A stretch of DNA of 64,000 nt, from positions 434,001 through 498,000 of the forward strand of contig NZ_CP058278.1 in assembly GCF_013389455.1 (NCBI RefSeq), read 5' to 3'. Below the pieces are notes generated by a model. It searched no databases and had not been told where the DNA came from. It saw nothing but the letters and a program-made list of their open reading frames with translations. The DNA comes from Flavobacterium inviolabile (GTDB lineage Bacteria; Bacteroidota; Bacteroidia; Flavobacteriales; Flavobacteriaceae). Shown piece by piece: positions 8,845 to 17,951 of the stretch. A program made the translations under genes and the position numbers. Within the stretch, counting starts at the first letter, position 1. Each line of letters opens with the position of its first letter.

Positions 8845-9444
8845 TTACAAACCTTCCATCACACCAAGCAGTTCCTGTTGTGTAGAAAGTCCTTTGTCTT
8901 TCAGGTACCACATTTGCAGGTCCGTCTTCGCCGTTTCATCAACAACACCGTGTGCTGCTTTGTAATCCAGTATTAATTGTTTGGCTCCCTGTGGCCGCGG
9001 ACCCCAATCGGCCAGTATTTCTTTAGTATCGGCATCCAAAACAATCACTTTTGGAATAGCCCTTCCTCCGTTTGTTAAAAAATGCTGCATCAATTCCTCA
9101 TTTTCATCTCTGAAAACAAGCTGCAGTGTTATATTTTCTGTATACTCGTCCATTTTGTGCAAGATCGGCAAGATCTGCGCCGCATCGCCGCACCAGCCTT
9201 CCGAAAGCACCAGCCAGATATATTTTTTACGGATAGCTGCCAAACCTTCCTGTATGTTTTGCGGTACCGCAATTGTTTTATCCAGACGATTCATCCGGGT
9301 TTCATTCAATTCACTGTAATGCAATAAATCATCAGACTGTTCATTACCCGTCGATTTCCCCTCTTTCAGTAATTTTGTCACCAAGCTTCTGTATTCCTGA
9401 TAAGTATAACTTCTTTTCAGGCTGTCTTCGATATAATTTTCCAT
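8845..9444 (-). CDS. thioredoxin family protein with a single-Cys active site
   Basis: A 199-residue protein with a thioredoxin-like fold. The strand leading to the active site is intact (KKYIWLVLSEGWCGDAAQIL), and the cis-Pro region follows as GGRAIPKVIVLDAD. The motif is WCGDA rather than CxxC, so only one cysteine of the usual pair is present and classical disulfide exchange is unlikely. Similar WCGD proteins are widespread in Bacteroidetes and are poorly characterised. No signal peptide is visible. The start at 9444 gives MENYIEDSLKRSYT. Confidence 0.85.
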   Translation of the reverse strand: MENYIEDSLKRSYTYQEYRSLVTKLLKEGKSTGNEQSDDLLHYSELNETRMNRLDKTIAVPQNIQEGLAAIRKKYIWLVLSEGWCGDAAQILPILHKMDEYTENITLQLVFRDENEELMQHFLTNGGRAIPKVIVLDADTKEILADWGPRPQGAKQLILDYKAAHGVVDETAKTDLQMWYLKDKGLSTQQELLGVMEGL

Positions 9445-9552
9445 TTTCTATTTATTATACTGTGCAAATTTAGCGCAAAAAACAGGATTAAAAAGTAACA
9501 AAAGTCACAATCCAATGGACAAAAAGTGTAACTTTATCTTTTTACAGTACAA

Positions 9553-10332
9553 ATGGATTTACAAACAAAATCAATAGGTTTAATTCTTTCCGGCGGCGGC
9601 ACAAAAGGATTAGCACATGCCGGAGCCATTAAATTTTTAGAAGAAAAAAATATCCGCCCTGTTCATATTGCCGGTACCAGTGCCGGATCCATCATAGGTG
9701 CTTTATATGCCTGGGGAAAATCGCCCGATCAGATTCTGGAATTCTTCAAATCCATTTACTTTTTCCACTGGAAGCATTTTACACTCAAAAAAGCCGGCTT
9801 AATTGATTCAGAATCTTTTAAAAAATATTTTACCTCAATTTTTGAAGACGCAACTTTGGGCGACCTCAAAATACACACCCATATTACCGCAACCGATATG
9901 GTAAAAGGGAAGCTGAAAATTTTCAGCCCGGAAACCAAGATCGTTGATGCCATTTTAGCCTCATCCTCTTTTCCCGGTGTTATGTCGCCTTATGAGATAA
10001 AAGGACGCATTTATAGTGACGGCGGTATCCTGAATCACTTTCCGACCGATATTTTACAAGGCCGCTGCGACACCTTAATCGGTGTGTATGTAAGTCCTAT
10101 CCAGAAAATAGAGGCCAGGGATCTTACTTCCATAAAAGCGGTAACAACCAGGGCTTTCGATTTGCTTTCTGCAAATTCCAACATGCAGAAATTCAATAAC
10201 TGCGATTGGGTGATCGAGCCGGAAGAACTATCCATTTACAGCACTTTCGAAACCAACAAACTGCGAATGGAATCTATTTTCAATATTGGCTATGAGGCTG
10301 CCAGAAAGTCCTATCTGGAGCTCAAATTATAA
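9553..10332 (+). CDS. patatin-like phospholipase (RssA-type)
   Basis: A 259-residue patatin-family hydrolase with all expected elements: the oxyanion loop LSGGGTKGLAHAG (residues 12-24), the nucleophile elbow GTSAGS with Ser43, and the dyad Asp in YSDGG at about residue 156. Family members are lipid acyl hydrolases. No signal peptide or barrel domain is present, so it is probably cytoplasmic or membrane-associated, unlike the larger exported PlpD-type proteins. The physiological substrate is unknown. It is a single gene upstream of pyrH with its own upstream region. Confidence 0.9.
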   Translation: MDLQTKSIGLILSGGGTKGLAHAGAIKFLEEKNIRPVHIAGTSAGSIIGALYAWGKSPDQILEFFKSIYFFHWKHFTLKKAGLIDSESFKKYFTSIFEDATLGDLKIHTHITATDMVKGKLKIFSPETKIVDAILASSSFPGVMSPYEIKGRIYSDGGILNHFPTDILQGRCDTLIGVYVSPIQKIEARDLTSIKAVTTRAFDLLSANSNMQKFNNCDWVIEPEELSIYSTFETNKLRMESIFNIGYEAARKSYLELKL

Positions 10333-10412
10333 ATAACACCCCGTTCCGCTGCGTATGCATTTGCCTGTTAACCAAAAGTATTGCTTTGTTTAAGAAATAT
10401 TTACGGAGTTAG

Positions 10413-10442
10413 TTTTAAAAAAACAGATAATAACTATATTTG
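10413..10442 (+). promoter_or_regulatory. promoter of pyrH-frr
   Basis: TTT at 10413-10415, 19 bases, then TATATTTG at 10435-10442. This is a near-consensus Bacteroidetes promoter giving a leader of only about 15 nt before the pyrH ATG at 10464. Confidence 0.6.
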
Positions 10443-10463
10443 CACCACTAAACAAAACTTGCA

Positions 10464-11171
10464 ATGAAATACAAAAGAATCCTTCTAAAATTAAGCGGTG
10501 AAGCTTTAATGGGTGAAAGACAATATGGAATTGACCCTAAAAGATTAGCCGAATATGCAGCTGAAATAAAAGAAATCCATGACAAAGGTGTTGAAATCGC
10601 TATTGTTATTGGAGGTGGAAATATTTTTAGAGGTGTAGCCGGAGCGAGTAATGGGATGGATCGTGTTCAGGGAGATTATATGGGAATGCTTGCTACCGTG
10701 ATTAACGGTATGGCATTACAGGGTGCTTTGGAAGAAGCCGGCATGCAGACCCGTTTGCAAACTGCTTTAAAAATTGAAGCCATTGCAGAACCGTATATCA
10801 AAAGAAGAGCTGTTCGCCACCTGGAAAAAGGAAGAATTGTTATCTTCGGAGCCGGAACCGGAAATCCTTATTTTACAACCGATACGGCAGCAGTTTTAAG
10901 AGGTGTTGAAATCAATGCCGATGTAATCTTAAAAGGTACGCGTGTTGACGGTGTTTACACTGCCGATCCGGAAAAAGATGCTACGGCTGTAAAATATGAT
11001 TCGATCACTTTCGAAGATGTATTGAAAAAAGGACTTAATGTAATGGACACAACCGCCTTCACTTTAAGTCAGGAAAACGAATTACCAATCATTGTTTTCG
11101 ATATGAACAAAGAAGGTAATTTATTAAAAGTGTGCGAAGGCGCAACAGTTGGAACAACAGTAAATATTTAA
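10464..11171 (+). CDS. pyrH: UMP kinase
   Basis: A 235-residue amino-acid-kinase-fold enzyme that phosphorylates UMP to UDP for pyrimidine nucleotide synthesis. Typical stretches are [14 protein letters not shown] at the N-terminus, [11 protein letters not shown] around residue 47, and the uridine-binding region [17 protein letters not shown]. Full length for bacterial PyrH. frr follows after 24 bases, the widely conserved pyrH-frr pair. Confidence 0.98.
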   Translation: MKYKRILLKLSGEALMGERQYGIDPKRLAEYAAEIKEIHDKGVEIAIVIGGGNIFRGVAGASNGMDRVQGDYMGMLATVINGMALQGALEEAGMQTRLQTALKIEAIAEPYIKRRAVRHLEKGRIVIFGAGTGNPYFTTDTAAVLRGVEINADVILKGTRVDGVYTADPEKDATAVKYDSITFEDVLKKGLNVMDTTAFTLSQENELPIIVFDMNKEGNLLKVCEGATVGTTVNI

Positions 11172-11195
11172 TTTTGAATCATAAAAATTAGTATC

Positions 11196-11759
11196 ATGAC
11201 GGAAGAAATTAATTTTATTTTAGATAGCACAAAAGAATCCATGAACGGTTCTTTATCGCACTTGGAGAAAGAATTCCTGAACATTCGTGCCGGAAAAGCG
11301 ACACCGCAAATGCTTGGTGGTGTTTTTGTAGATTACTACGGTTCTCAAACGCCGCTTTCTCAGGTTGCAAACGTTAACACGCCCGATGCCAGAACGATTA
11401 CCGTTACGCCATGGGAAAAAAGTATGTTACAACCTATCGAAAAAGCAATCATGATTGCTAATCTTGGTTTTAACCCGATGAACAATGGTGACAACATCAT
11501 CATTAGTGTTCCGCCATTAACAGAAGAACGTCGTCGCGACCTTGTTAAACAGGCAAAATCGGAAGCAGAAGATGCCAAAATCAGTATCCGTAACGTACGT
11601 AAGGATGCCAATACCGATATCAAGAAATTAGAAAAAGACGGAACTTCTGAGGACATTTGTAAAACTGCCGAAGAAGACGTTCAGAAACTAACCGATATCT
11701 TTATCAAAAAAATCGATGAGCTTTTGGCCGGTAAGGAAGCCGAGATCATGAAAGTATAA
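11196..11759 (+). CDS. frr: ribosome recycling factor
   Basis: A 187-residue protein that splits post-termination ribosomes together with EF-G. The conserved LNIRAGKATPQML and PPLTEERRRDLVKQAK stretches and a C-terminal coiled-coil are present. The start at 11196 is the first ATG after pyrH and gives family length. It shares the pyrH promoter and ends at a strong hairpin terminator. Confidence 0.98.
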   Translation: MTEEINFILDSTKESMNGSLSHLEKEFLNIRAGKATPQMLGGVFVDYYGSQTPLSQVANVNTPDARTITVTPWEKSMLQPIEKAIMIANLGFNPMNNGDNIIISVPPLTEERRRDLVKQAKSEAEDAKISIRNVRKDANTDIKKLEKDGTSEDICKTAEEDVQKLTDIFIKKIDELLAGKEAEIMKV

Positions 11760-11762
11760 GTC

Positions 11763-11793
11763 AAAAAAATCCGCTGAATCAGCGGATTTTTTA
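11763..11793 (+). terminator. terminator after frr
   Basis: The stem aaaatccgct / agcggatttt encloses a short loop and runs into T residues, starting 4 bases after the frr stop codon. Confidence 0.85.
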
Positions 11794-11888
11794 TTTCCCC
11801 ACACAGCATTCCGCTACTCCGCTTTACAGTCCGAATCAATTCCCGCTTTAAATTAGCTTTATTGCTATCTTTTTGACATGCTTTTTAT

Positions 11889-11896
11889 TACCTTTG
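11889..11896 (+). promoter_or_regulatory. candidate -7 element of asnS
   Basis: TACCTTTG matches TAnnTTTG and lies 51 bases before the asnS ATG at 11948. A correctly spaced TTG is not obvious. It also lies inside the longer upstream reading frame, which supports starting asnS at 11948 rather than at 11873. Confidence 0.5.
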
Positions 11897-11947
11897 CGGG
11901 CATTAAAAACTTTATATTCACTAAAAATCAATATAAAAATCATTACA

Positions 11948-13381
11948 ATGAAGCACACTAAAGTTAAAGACCTACTAAACGGTACAAAGACATTGCATGA
12001 AGTAAAAGCAAAAGGTTGGGTTAGAACATTTAGAAATAATCAGTTTATCGCGTTGAATGACGGTTCTACGATAAATAATATTCAGTGTGTTGTTGATTTT
12101 GAAAATACTCCGGAAGAGACTTTAAAAAGAATCACCACCGGTGCTGCTGTCAGCCTTACAGGAACTTTGGTAGAAAGCAAAGGAGCCGGACAGACAGTAG
12201 AAATCCAGGTTACCAAATTGGAAATATTAGGCGATTCCGATCCGGAAAAATATCCGATGCAGCCTAAAAAGCACTCTTTGGAGTTTTTACGTGAGAATGC
12301 TCACTTAAGAATCCGTACGAATGCTTTCGGAGCTATCATGCGTGTCCGTTCGACATTAGCATTTGCAGTGCACCAGTATTTCCAGGAAAACGGTTTCTTT
12401 TATGTAAATACACCAATCATCACCGGTTCGGATGCTGAAGGAGCCGGAGAAATGTTTAGAGTAACAACGTTACCATTTGACGGTACCCCGCGAACAGAAG
12501 ACGGAAAAATAAACCATAAGGAAGATTTCTTTGGAAAAGAAACCAACTTAACCGTTTCCGGACAGCTGGAAGGAGAAACGTATGCTATGGCCCTGGGTCA
12601 GATTTATACTTTCGGACCTACTTTCAGAGCGGAAAACTCGAATACTTCCCGTCACTTAGCAGAGTTCTGGATGATCGAGCCTGAAGTTGCCTTTAACAAC
12701 CTGGCAGACAACATGGATTTAGCCGAAGACTTTATCAAATATGTAATTAAATACACTGTTGACAAATGTGGTGACGATTTAAAATTCCTGGAGCAGCGTT
12801 TGCTTGATGAAGAGAAATCAAAACCTCAGGCGGAAAGAAGCGAAATGAGTTTATTAGAAAAACTGAACTTCGTGATGGACAACAACTTTAAACGCGTTAG
12901 CTATACCGAAGCTATTGACATTTTAAAGAGCTCCAAACCAAACAAGAACAAAAAATTCAATTATATCATTGACGAATGGGGAGCTGACCTGCAAAGTGAG
13001 CACGAAAGATTCCTTGTTGAAAAACACTTTAAATGCCCGGTAATCCTATTTGATTATCCTGCAAAAATAAAAGCGTTCTACATGCGTTTAAATGAAGACG
13101 GACAAACGGTACGTGCGATGGATATCCTTTTCCCTGGAATTGGTGAAATCGTAGGTGGTTCTCAAAGAGAAGAGCGTTTGGATGTATTGCAACAAAAAAT
13201 CGCCGATTTAGGAATTGATGAAAAAGAATTATGGTGGTACCTTGACACAAGACGTTTCGGAAGTGCTGTTCACAGCGGTTTCGGACTTGGTTTTGAAAGA
13301 CTGGTATTGTTCGTAACCGGAATGACAAACATCCGTGACGTAATTCCTTTCCCAAGAACTCCTCAAAACGCAGAATTCTAA
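11948..13381 (+). CDS. asnS: asparaginyl-tRNA synthetase
   Basis: A 477-residue class IIb synthetase that charges tRNA-Asn. An N-terminal OB-fold anticodon-binding domain (about residues 15-115) precedes the catalytic domain with motif 2 ([21 protein letters not shown]) and motif 3 ([16 protein letters not shown]). The reading frame is open upstream to 11873, but those 25 codons cover a putative promoter and have no family similarity. The ATG at 11948 gives [12 protein letters not shown], the expected start. It appears to be transcribed alone. Confidence 0.97.
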   Translation: MKHTKVKDLLNGTKTLHEVKAKGWVRTFRNNQFIALNDGSTINNIQCVVDFENTPEETLKRITTGAAVSLTGTLVESKGAGQTVEIQVTKLEILGDSDPEKYPMQPKKHSLEFLRENAHLRIRTNAFGAIMRVRSTLAFAVHQYFQENGFFYVNTPIITGSDAEGAGEMFRVTTLPFDGTPRTEDGKINHKEDFFGKETNLTVSGQLEGETYAMALGQIYTFGPTFRAENSNTSRHLAEFWMIEPEVAFNNLADNMDLAEDFIKYVIKYTVDKCGDDLKFLEQRLLDEEKSKPQAERSEMSLLEKLNFVMDNNFKRVSYTEAIDILKSSKPNKNKKFNYIIDEWGADLQSEHERFLVEKHFKCPVILFDYPAKIKAFYMRLNEDGQTVRAMDILFPGIGEIVGGSQREERLDVLQQKIADLGIDEKELWWYLDTRRFGSAVHSGFGLGFERLVLFVTGMTNIRDVIPFPRTPQNAEF

Positions 13382-13411
13382 TCCAGAATTTGTGAATTTG
13401 GTTATGGTTTA

Positions 13412-13449
13412 AATCAGGATAAGAAAATTATAGCTTTCTTATCCTGATT
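13412..13449. terminator. 15-bp perfect hairpin between asnS and rpoN
   Basis: The arms 13412-13426 and 13435-13449 are perfectly complementary, with an 8-nt loop. The hairpin lies about 30 bases after the asnS stop codon. There is no T run, so it may be a weak terminator or an mRNA-stabilising structure. Confidence 0.5.
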
Positions 13450-13488
13450 ATATCACTAAAGAAGACGTGACCTTTGCTGAAAATTTTT

Positions 13489-13496
13489 TATTTTTG
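13489..13496 (+). promoter_or_regulatory. candidate -7 element of rpoN
   Basis: TATTTTTG matches the TAnnTTTG box and lies 85 bases before the rpoN ATG. The -33 region is not clear. Confidence 0.4.
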
Positions 13497-13580
13497 AATA
13501 TACATTTCATCAGGTTCAATCATTACGTTATTCAGAAATGACAAATAACCAAATCAACGAATAACCGAATACACAATATA

Positions 13581-15044
13581 ATGCTCAAACAACATTTACA
13601 ACTTAAATTATCCCAAAAACTATCGCCTCAGCAAATCCAATTGATGAAGTTGATACAATTGCCTACACAGGCTTTTGAACAACGTCTTAAAGAGGAATTG
13701 GTTGAGAATCCCGCTTTGGAAACCGGTAAGGAAGAACAAATGGATGCCGATGAGTTTGCTGATGATAATTTTGACGAGTATGATGATTATGATAACGAGC
13801 GCATTGATGCTGACGAGATCAATATCGATGAATATTTAAGCAATGATGAAACGCCAGACTACAAACTTCAGGCGAATAATTACAGCGATGACGACGAAGA
13901 CAGAAGCCTGCCTTTTGCCGCTCCTGTAAGCTTCCATCAGGATTTAATCAACCAGCTGAATACTTTTATACTTTCCGACAGCGAAAGGGAAATTGCCGAA
14001 TTCTTAGTGGGCAGCATCGACGACATGGGTTACATCCGTCGCGACATTCAGGACATTGTTGACGATATGGCGTTTACGCAGGGTATTTATACCGATGATA
14101 AAAATGTGGAACGCATTCTGAACATTATCCACGAACTGGAACCTTCCGGTGTTGGCGCCAGAGATTTACAGGAATGCCTGTTGTTACAGCTGCGCCATAA
14201 AACACCAACAGAAGCGATCGCATTAGCCATTGACATTCTGGAAAACCAGTTTGATGCCTTTACCAAAAAGCATTACGACAAGTTATTACAAAAATACGAC
14301 ATCACTCAGGAACAGCTTCGAAAAGCTATTGATGAAATCGAAAAGCTAAACCCGAAACCGGGTGGTTCTTTCGATGGCAACACCAAAGCGATCGAACATG
14401 TGGTTCCCGATTTTTCAATACGCATTGTGGAAGGTGAGTTAGAACTTTCCCTGAACGGACGAAATGCGCCTGAATTACACGTTTCCAAAGATTATCAGGA
14501 AATGCTGCAAACGTATAAAGAGTCCCGGGAGAAATCGAATTCCCAAAAAGACGCCGTACAGTTTATCAAGCAAAAACTGGATTCTGCAAAATGGTTCATT
14601 GATGCCATCAAACAGCGTAATGAAACCCTGTTTGTAACCATGAATGCCATCATGCACTATCAGGAAGAATATTTCCTTGATGGTGATGAAACCAAGTTGC
14701 GACCGATGATCTTGAAGGATATCGCCGACATGATCGGTCTGGATATTTCCACCGTTTCCCGTGTGGCAAACAGCAAATATGTAGACACTCCTTATGGCAC
14801 CAAGCTAATCAAGGATTTCTTTTCGGAAGCCATGAAAAATGACCAGGGAGAAGATGTTTCGACAATTGAAATTAAAAAGATCCTTCAGAATGTCATTGAA
14901 GATGAAGACAAGAGCAAACCGTTGCCGGATGACAAGCTTGCCGAAATTTTAAAAGAAAAAGGATACCCGATAGCCCGGAGAACGATTGCCAAATACCGCG
15001 AACAGCTGGATATTCCGGTAGCCCGGATGAGAAAGAAAATATAA
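13581..15044 (+). CDS. rpoN: RNA polymerase sigma-54 factor
   Basis: A 487-residue sigma-54. Region I at residues 1-50 is rich in Gln and Leu (SPQQIQLMKLIQLPTQAFEQ) and interacts with activators. An unusually Asp/Glu-rich linker (about residues 50-110) follows, then the core-binding domain and the C-terminal DNA-binding domain. The RpoN box is present near the end as ARRTIAKYREQL. Sigma-54 needs AAA+ activators, none of which is encoded in this window. Confidence 0.97.
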   Translation: MLKQHLQLKLSQKLSPQQIQLMKLIQLPTQAFEQRLKEELVENPALETGKEEQMDADEFADDNFDEYDDYDNERIDADEINIDEYLSNDETPDYKLQANNYSDDDEDRSLPFAAPVSFHQDLINQLNTFILSDSEREIAEFLVGSIDDMGYIRRDIQDIVDDMAFTQGIYTDDKNVERILNIIHELEPSGVGARDLQECLLLQLRHKTPTEAIALAIDILENQFDAFTKKHYDKLLQKYDITQEQLRKAIDEIEKLNPKPGGSFDGNTKAIEHVVPDFSIRIVEGELELSLNGRNAPELHVSKDYQEMLQTYKESREKSNSQKDAVQFIKQKLDSAKWFIDAIKQRNETLFVTMNAIMHYQEEYFLDGDETKLRPMILKDIADMIGLDISTVSRVANSKYVDTPYGTKLIKDFFSEAMKNDQGEDVSTIEIKKILQNVIEDEDKSKPLPDDKLAEILKEKGYPIARRTIAKYREQLDIPVARMRKKI

Positions 15045-15074
15045 CCGTTTCTGCCTAACCTCAATACATCAAAA

Positions 15075-15689
15075 ATGGATTTGAAGAAGATTTTTCCTTT
15101 ATTTTCTTATTTATTTCATCCACTGTTTATTTCGGTTTATGCTACCTTATTTTACTTTTTTGTAACGCGCAGTTATTTCTATCCGCATGAAATTTACCTG
15201 ATACTTTTTCAGGTGATAATCTTAACGGTATTCCTTCCTGTTTCCACTTATTTTTTGTTAAAGTCTTTGGGATTAATCCGCTCCGGTATTATGCTTTCTG
15301 AAAAGAAAGAACGCCGGTTACCGCTGGCTTTCCAGGCTATGTTTTTTCTGGTATTGATTGAGCATTCCTTTGCGATGCTGTCCATACCCGAACTCTATTA
15401 CTTTTTCCTGGGAGCCTTAATCAGTTCCGTACTGGCTTTACTGCTGTTGTTATTTCATTTCAAAGCCAGCCTGCACATGATCGGATTGGTCGGATTTACC
15501 CTTTTTATCATGGGAATTTCATTGCATTACCACATCCGTTTTGTAAACATGATTGCCTTTTTTATAATGGCTGTAGGTGCTGTTGCCACATCAAGGCTGT
15601 ATATGCATGCCCATTCGATGAAAGAAATTATCGCAGGCATTGTAATTGGTGCCTTACCGCAAATCGCACTTTGGTATTACTGGCTATAA
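15075..15689 (+). CDS. polytopic membrane protein, possibly a divergent PAP2-type protein
   Basis: A 204-residue protein with about six hydrophobic helices. The C-terminal stretch SRLYMHAHSMKEIIAGIVIG resembles the last motif of PAP2 phosphatases (SRxxxxxHxxxDxxxG), with His present and Asp replaced by Glu. The first PAP2 motif (KxxxxxxRP) has only a loose counterpart in KKERRLP near residue 78. It could be a degenerate or non-catalytic PAP2 relative, and I would not assign a substrate. It begins 30 bases after rpoN and its last 6 bases overlap the end of the convergent barrel gene. Confidence 0.6.
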   Translation: MDLKKIFPLFSYLFHPLFISVYATLFYFFVTRSYFYPHEIYLILFQVIILTVFLPVSTYFLLKSLGLIRSGIMLSEKKERRLPLAFQAMFFLVLIEHSFAMLSIPELYYFFLGALISSVLALLLLLFHFKASLHMIGLVGFTLFIMGISLHYHIRFVNMIAFFIMAVGAVATSRLYMHAHSMKEIIAGIVIGALPQIALWYYWL

Positions 15690-16388
15690 GATGTAGAAGA
15701 TAACCAGGAAGCTGAAAACATTGATCTTAATTCTCTCTCCTTCAATTTCACCGGATTTAAATAACGGATTCAGACCGTAAAAAGCATACGCATTAAAAGT
15801 ATTGTAGCCGATCCCCACATAAGGACCGTATTGGATTTTATTCAAATCGGAATTATTGGTCACTTTATATTTTCCGTCACTACCGGTATAAACGGATTTG
15901 CTGTACATCAGATAGCTGAATTTGAACCCTGAATATACTCTCCAGAATTTATGGCTTTCCGGTGTAGACGTTCTCCAGCGCACTTCAACAGGAATATCCA
16001 GATAATGCATTTCCAGTTTGTTTCTGTCAAAATCAGAACTGATGGAATAGTTCACAACATTGTTCTCTTCCATGATTTTCATGTTCTGGCGCAGGCTGTT
16101 AAAAGTATATCCTATTCCGGGTGCGATGGCAAAAGTTCTCTTTTTATTCAGTGGAATATCCCGGAGAAAACCGGTGCTAAGCCCTAATGAAAACGAGTTT
16201 TGTGAAAAACCGCTCGGGCTGTTTTGAAGTAAATTATAGGCAATACTGATATAAAACTGATCTTCTCTATACAAAGAGTCTACAACAACAACTTTTTTCT
16301 CTTCTTCTTTTTTTTCTGTTTCTTCTGTCTGAGCAAAAATACAAACCGGAAAAATCAATAAAAGGTATAGCAGGCTAACTTTAATCAT
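15684..16388 (-). CDS. outer-membrane beta-barrel protein (PorT-like)
   Basis: A 234-residue exported protein with a signal peptide ending around residue 20 (LLLIFPVCIFAQ), a charged Glu/Lys linker, and then alternating amphipathic strands typical of an 8-stranded barrel (for example FYISIAYNLLQ, FAIAPGIGYTFNS, YGPYVGIGYNTF). It ends in hydrophobic-aromatic residues. Size and pattern match the PorT/outer-membrane beta-barrel group of Bacteroidetes. One member, SprT/PorT, is part of the type IX secretion machinery, but I cannot tell from sequence alone whether this is that protein or a paralogue. Confidence 0.65.
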   Translation of the reverse strand: MIKVSLLYLLLIFPVCIFAQTEETEKKEEEKKVVVVDSLYREDQFYISIAYNLLQNSPSGFSQNSFSLGLSTGFLRDIPLNKKRTFAIAPGIGYTFNSLRQNMKIMEENNVVNYSISSDFDRNKLEMHYLDIPVEVRWRTSTPESHKFWRVYSGFKFSYLMYSKSVYTGSDGKYKVTNNSDLNKIQYGPYVGIGYNTFNAYAFYGLNPLFKSGEIEGERIKINVFSFLVIFYIL

Positions 16389-16464
16389 ACTTTGCTTAAT
16401 TTCTGTACTAAAGTAATAAAAACTAGCTTTATTTTGGTTTATTGCCTTCGAATCTTTTGAAAAC

Positions 16465-17139
16465 CTATATCAATCCGATTTTCTTTGCTTCTTCAATCAG
16501 TTCTTTATCACCGCCTTTGGAACGGAGCAACTGACTTTTAATATTTGCTTTTCTTTTTTCCAGTGCACTCATCGAAAGCGGGATATAATTGGGAAGGTCT
16601 GCCGTTTTAACACCCTGAGAAATCAGGAGCAATATCTGGCTATCAATGGAATCCCATTTGATATTCTTCATCATCAGCTCTTTCAGTGAGTTGGAAATGG
16701 TATGGCTCACAAAATTTTCACCGCTGTAAATCTTTTCAAAAACGTTTGGAAACATTTCGAAGTTCACATCACATTTTGATATAAAAGCTTCCGGATTTAC
16801 CTTGTTCATAATCTTGTCGATCAAAACCGGTTCATTATGCATGGTAAGCAACGCAATTTTACAATTTGGAAATTTCTCTCTTATCAGCATTGCCAAATCC
16901 ACACCGGATTCCATGTTCATCTCTTTATAAGCCGGCAGGCTGATATCCAGATAAGCAAAATCAATAGCCTTTTTTAATCTGAAAAAGTTCATGATCGCAT
17001 TATAGGCAGCGGTACAATTATGGGCTGTCGTAAAATTAAGCGCTAAATTTTCTGTATTAAACTCAGAAAGCAAATTAATATAGCCATCCAGTGTCATCGG
17101 ATGGTCATCAACTAACAGAATATTTATCTCTTTTGACAT
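16465..17139 (-). CDS. LuxR-type response regulator
   Basis: A 224-residue regulator. The receiver domain (about residues 4-135) keeps the acidic pocket LLVDDHP at the N-terminus and the phospho-acceptor Asp65 in FAYLDISLP, plus the LLTMHNEP strand. The C-terminal part has an atypical LuxR/GerE-like helix-turn-helix (ILLLISQGVKTADLPNYIPLSMSALEKRKANIKSQL). It is divergently oriented to the LytTR gene. A LuxR-type TPR sensor kinase lies at 18627-20663 on the other strand and is a natural candidate partner, although the pairing is inferred. Confidence 0.8.
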   Translation of the reverse strand: MSKEINILLVDDHPMTLDGYINLLSEFNTENLALNFTTAHNCTAAYNAIMNFFRLKKAIDFAYLDISLPAYKEMNMESGVDLAMLIREKFPNCKIALLTMHNEPVLIDKIMNKVNPEAFISKCDVNFEMFPNVFEKIYSGENFVSHTISNSLKELMMKNIKWDSIDSQILLLISQGVKTADLPNYIPLSMSALEKRKANIKSQLLRSKGGDKELIEEAKKIGLI

Positions 17140-17201
17140 AACGTTTATTTTCTATTACAAATCTAAACAAAAAGTACGGAATATCCGTAAAACTATATCG
17201 T

Positions 17202-17951
17202 ATGAAAATCATAGCTTGCACTAAAATTTCAGCTGTGCATTATCCGTTTCTGCTCATTGATGACGATGAGAAAGTTGCCAAAAGTATTTTAGATGTTTTT
17301 GAAGATTTTGAAGACTTCCTGTGCCTTGGTATCATCAAAACCAAGGAGGAAGCCATAAACAGGATTTTAGAGTTAAAGCCGAAATTAGTGTTCATTGAAA
17401 TTGCTTCAAAAAAGCCCGATTCTGATTTATCTTTCGCTATTTTATCGGAATTGAATGAGTTTTTAGAGGAATTACCCTATTTTGTGGTTATTACTTCCAA
17501 TGAAAGCCATGCGTTTGAAGCTATTAAAAAAGGGGTTTCGGATTATTTATTAAAACCACTGAGTCAAAGTGAGCTTCGAAAATGCTTACTTCGTTTCCAG
17601 AAAAAAAATCCGGTCAAAGAGCCTGAAACTATTTGTGTGAAATCATACGGTGATTATCAGTTTGTACATTTAAAAGACATTACGCATTTAAAAGCAGACA
17701 ATAACACTACTGATATCTTCCTGAATTCAGGGCAAAAAATTAGTGCCTACAAGACGTTAAAACATTTTGAAAGTTTATTACCTTTCTATTTTTTACGGGT
17801 GCACAACAGTTCAATTGTAAATATTAATTATGTTTCCAGAATTAATTTAGGGAAATTAAAATGCTACTTAAATAATAATGAAATTTCGATTCCTTTCTCA
17901 AGGTCTTATAAAGATAACATTGACACCATTATCCGGCGTATCTCTTCTTAG
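17202..17951 (+). CDS. LytTR regulator with a Glu-substituted receiver domain
   Basis: A 249-residue protein with a receiver domain (about residues 15-130) and a LytTR DNA-binding domain (about 140-245, with LKADNNTTDIFLNSGQKISA and FLRVHNSSIVNINYVSRI). The receiver has the acidic pocket (LLIDDDEKV) and the conserved Lys (LLKPLS). At the phospho-acceptor position the sequence is KLVFIEIAS, with Glu66 in place of Asp. Glu can mimic phospho-Asp, so the regulator may be constitutively active or controlled by something other than a kinase. The start at 17202 leaves about 15 residues before the receiver; a later start is possible. Confidence 0.85.
   Translation: MKIIACTKISAVHYPFLLIDDDEKVAKSILDVFEDFEDFLCLGIIKTKEEAINRILELKPKLVFIEIASKKPDSDLSFAILSELNEFLEELPYFVVITSNESHAFEAIKKGVSDYLLKPLSQSELRKCLLRFQKKNPVKEPETICVKSYGDYQFVHLKDITHLKADNNTTDIFLNSGQKISAYKTLKHFESLLPFYFLRVHNSSIVNINYVSRINLGKLKCYLNNNEISIPFSRSYKDNIDTIIRRISS

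Noticed and set aside
11873..11947. N-terminal extension of asnS
   Set aside because: The extra 25 codons include a -7 box (TACCTTTG) and do not resemble the family; the ATG at 11948 is the better start.
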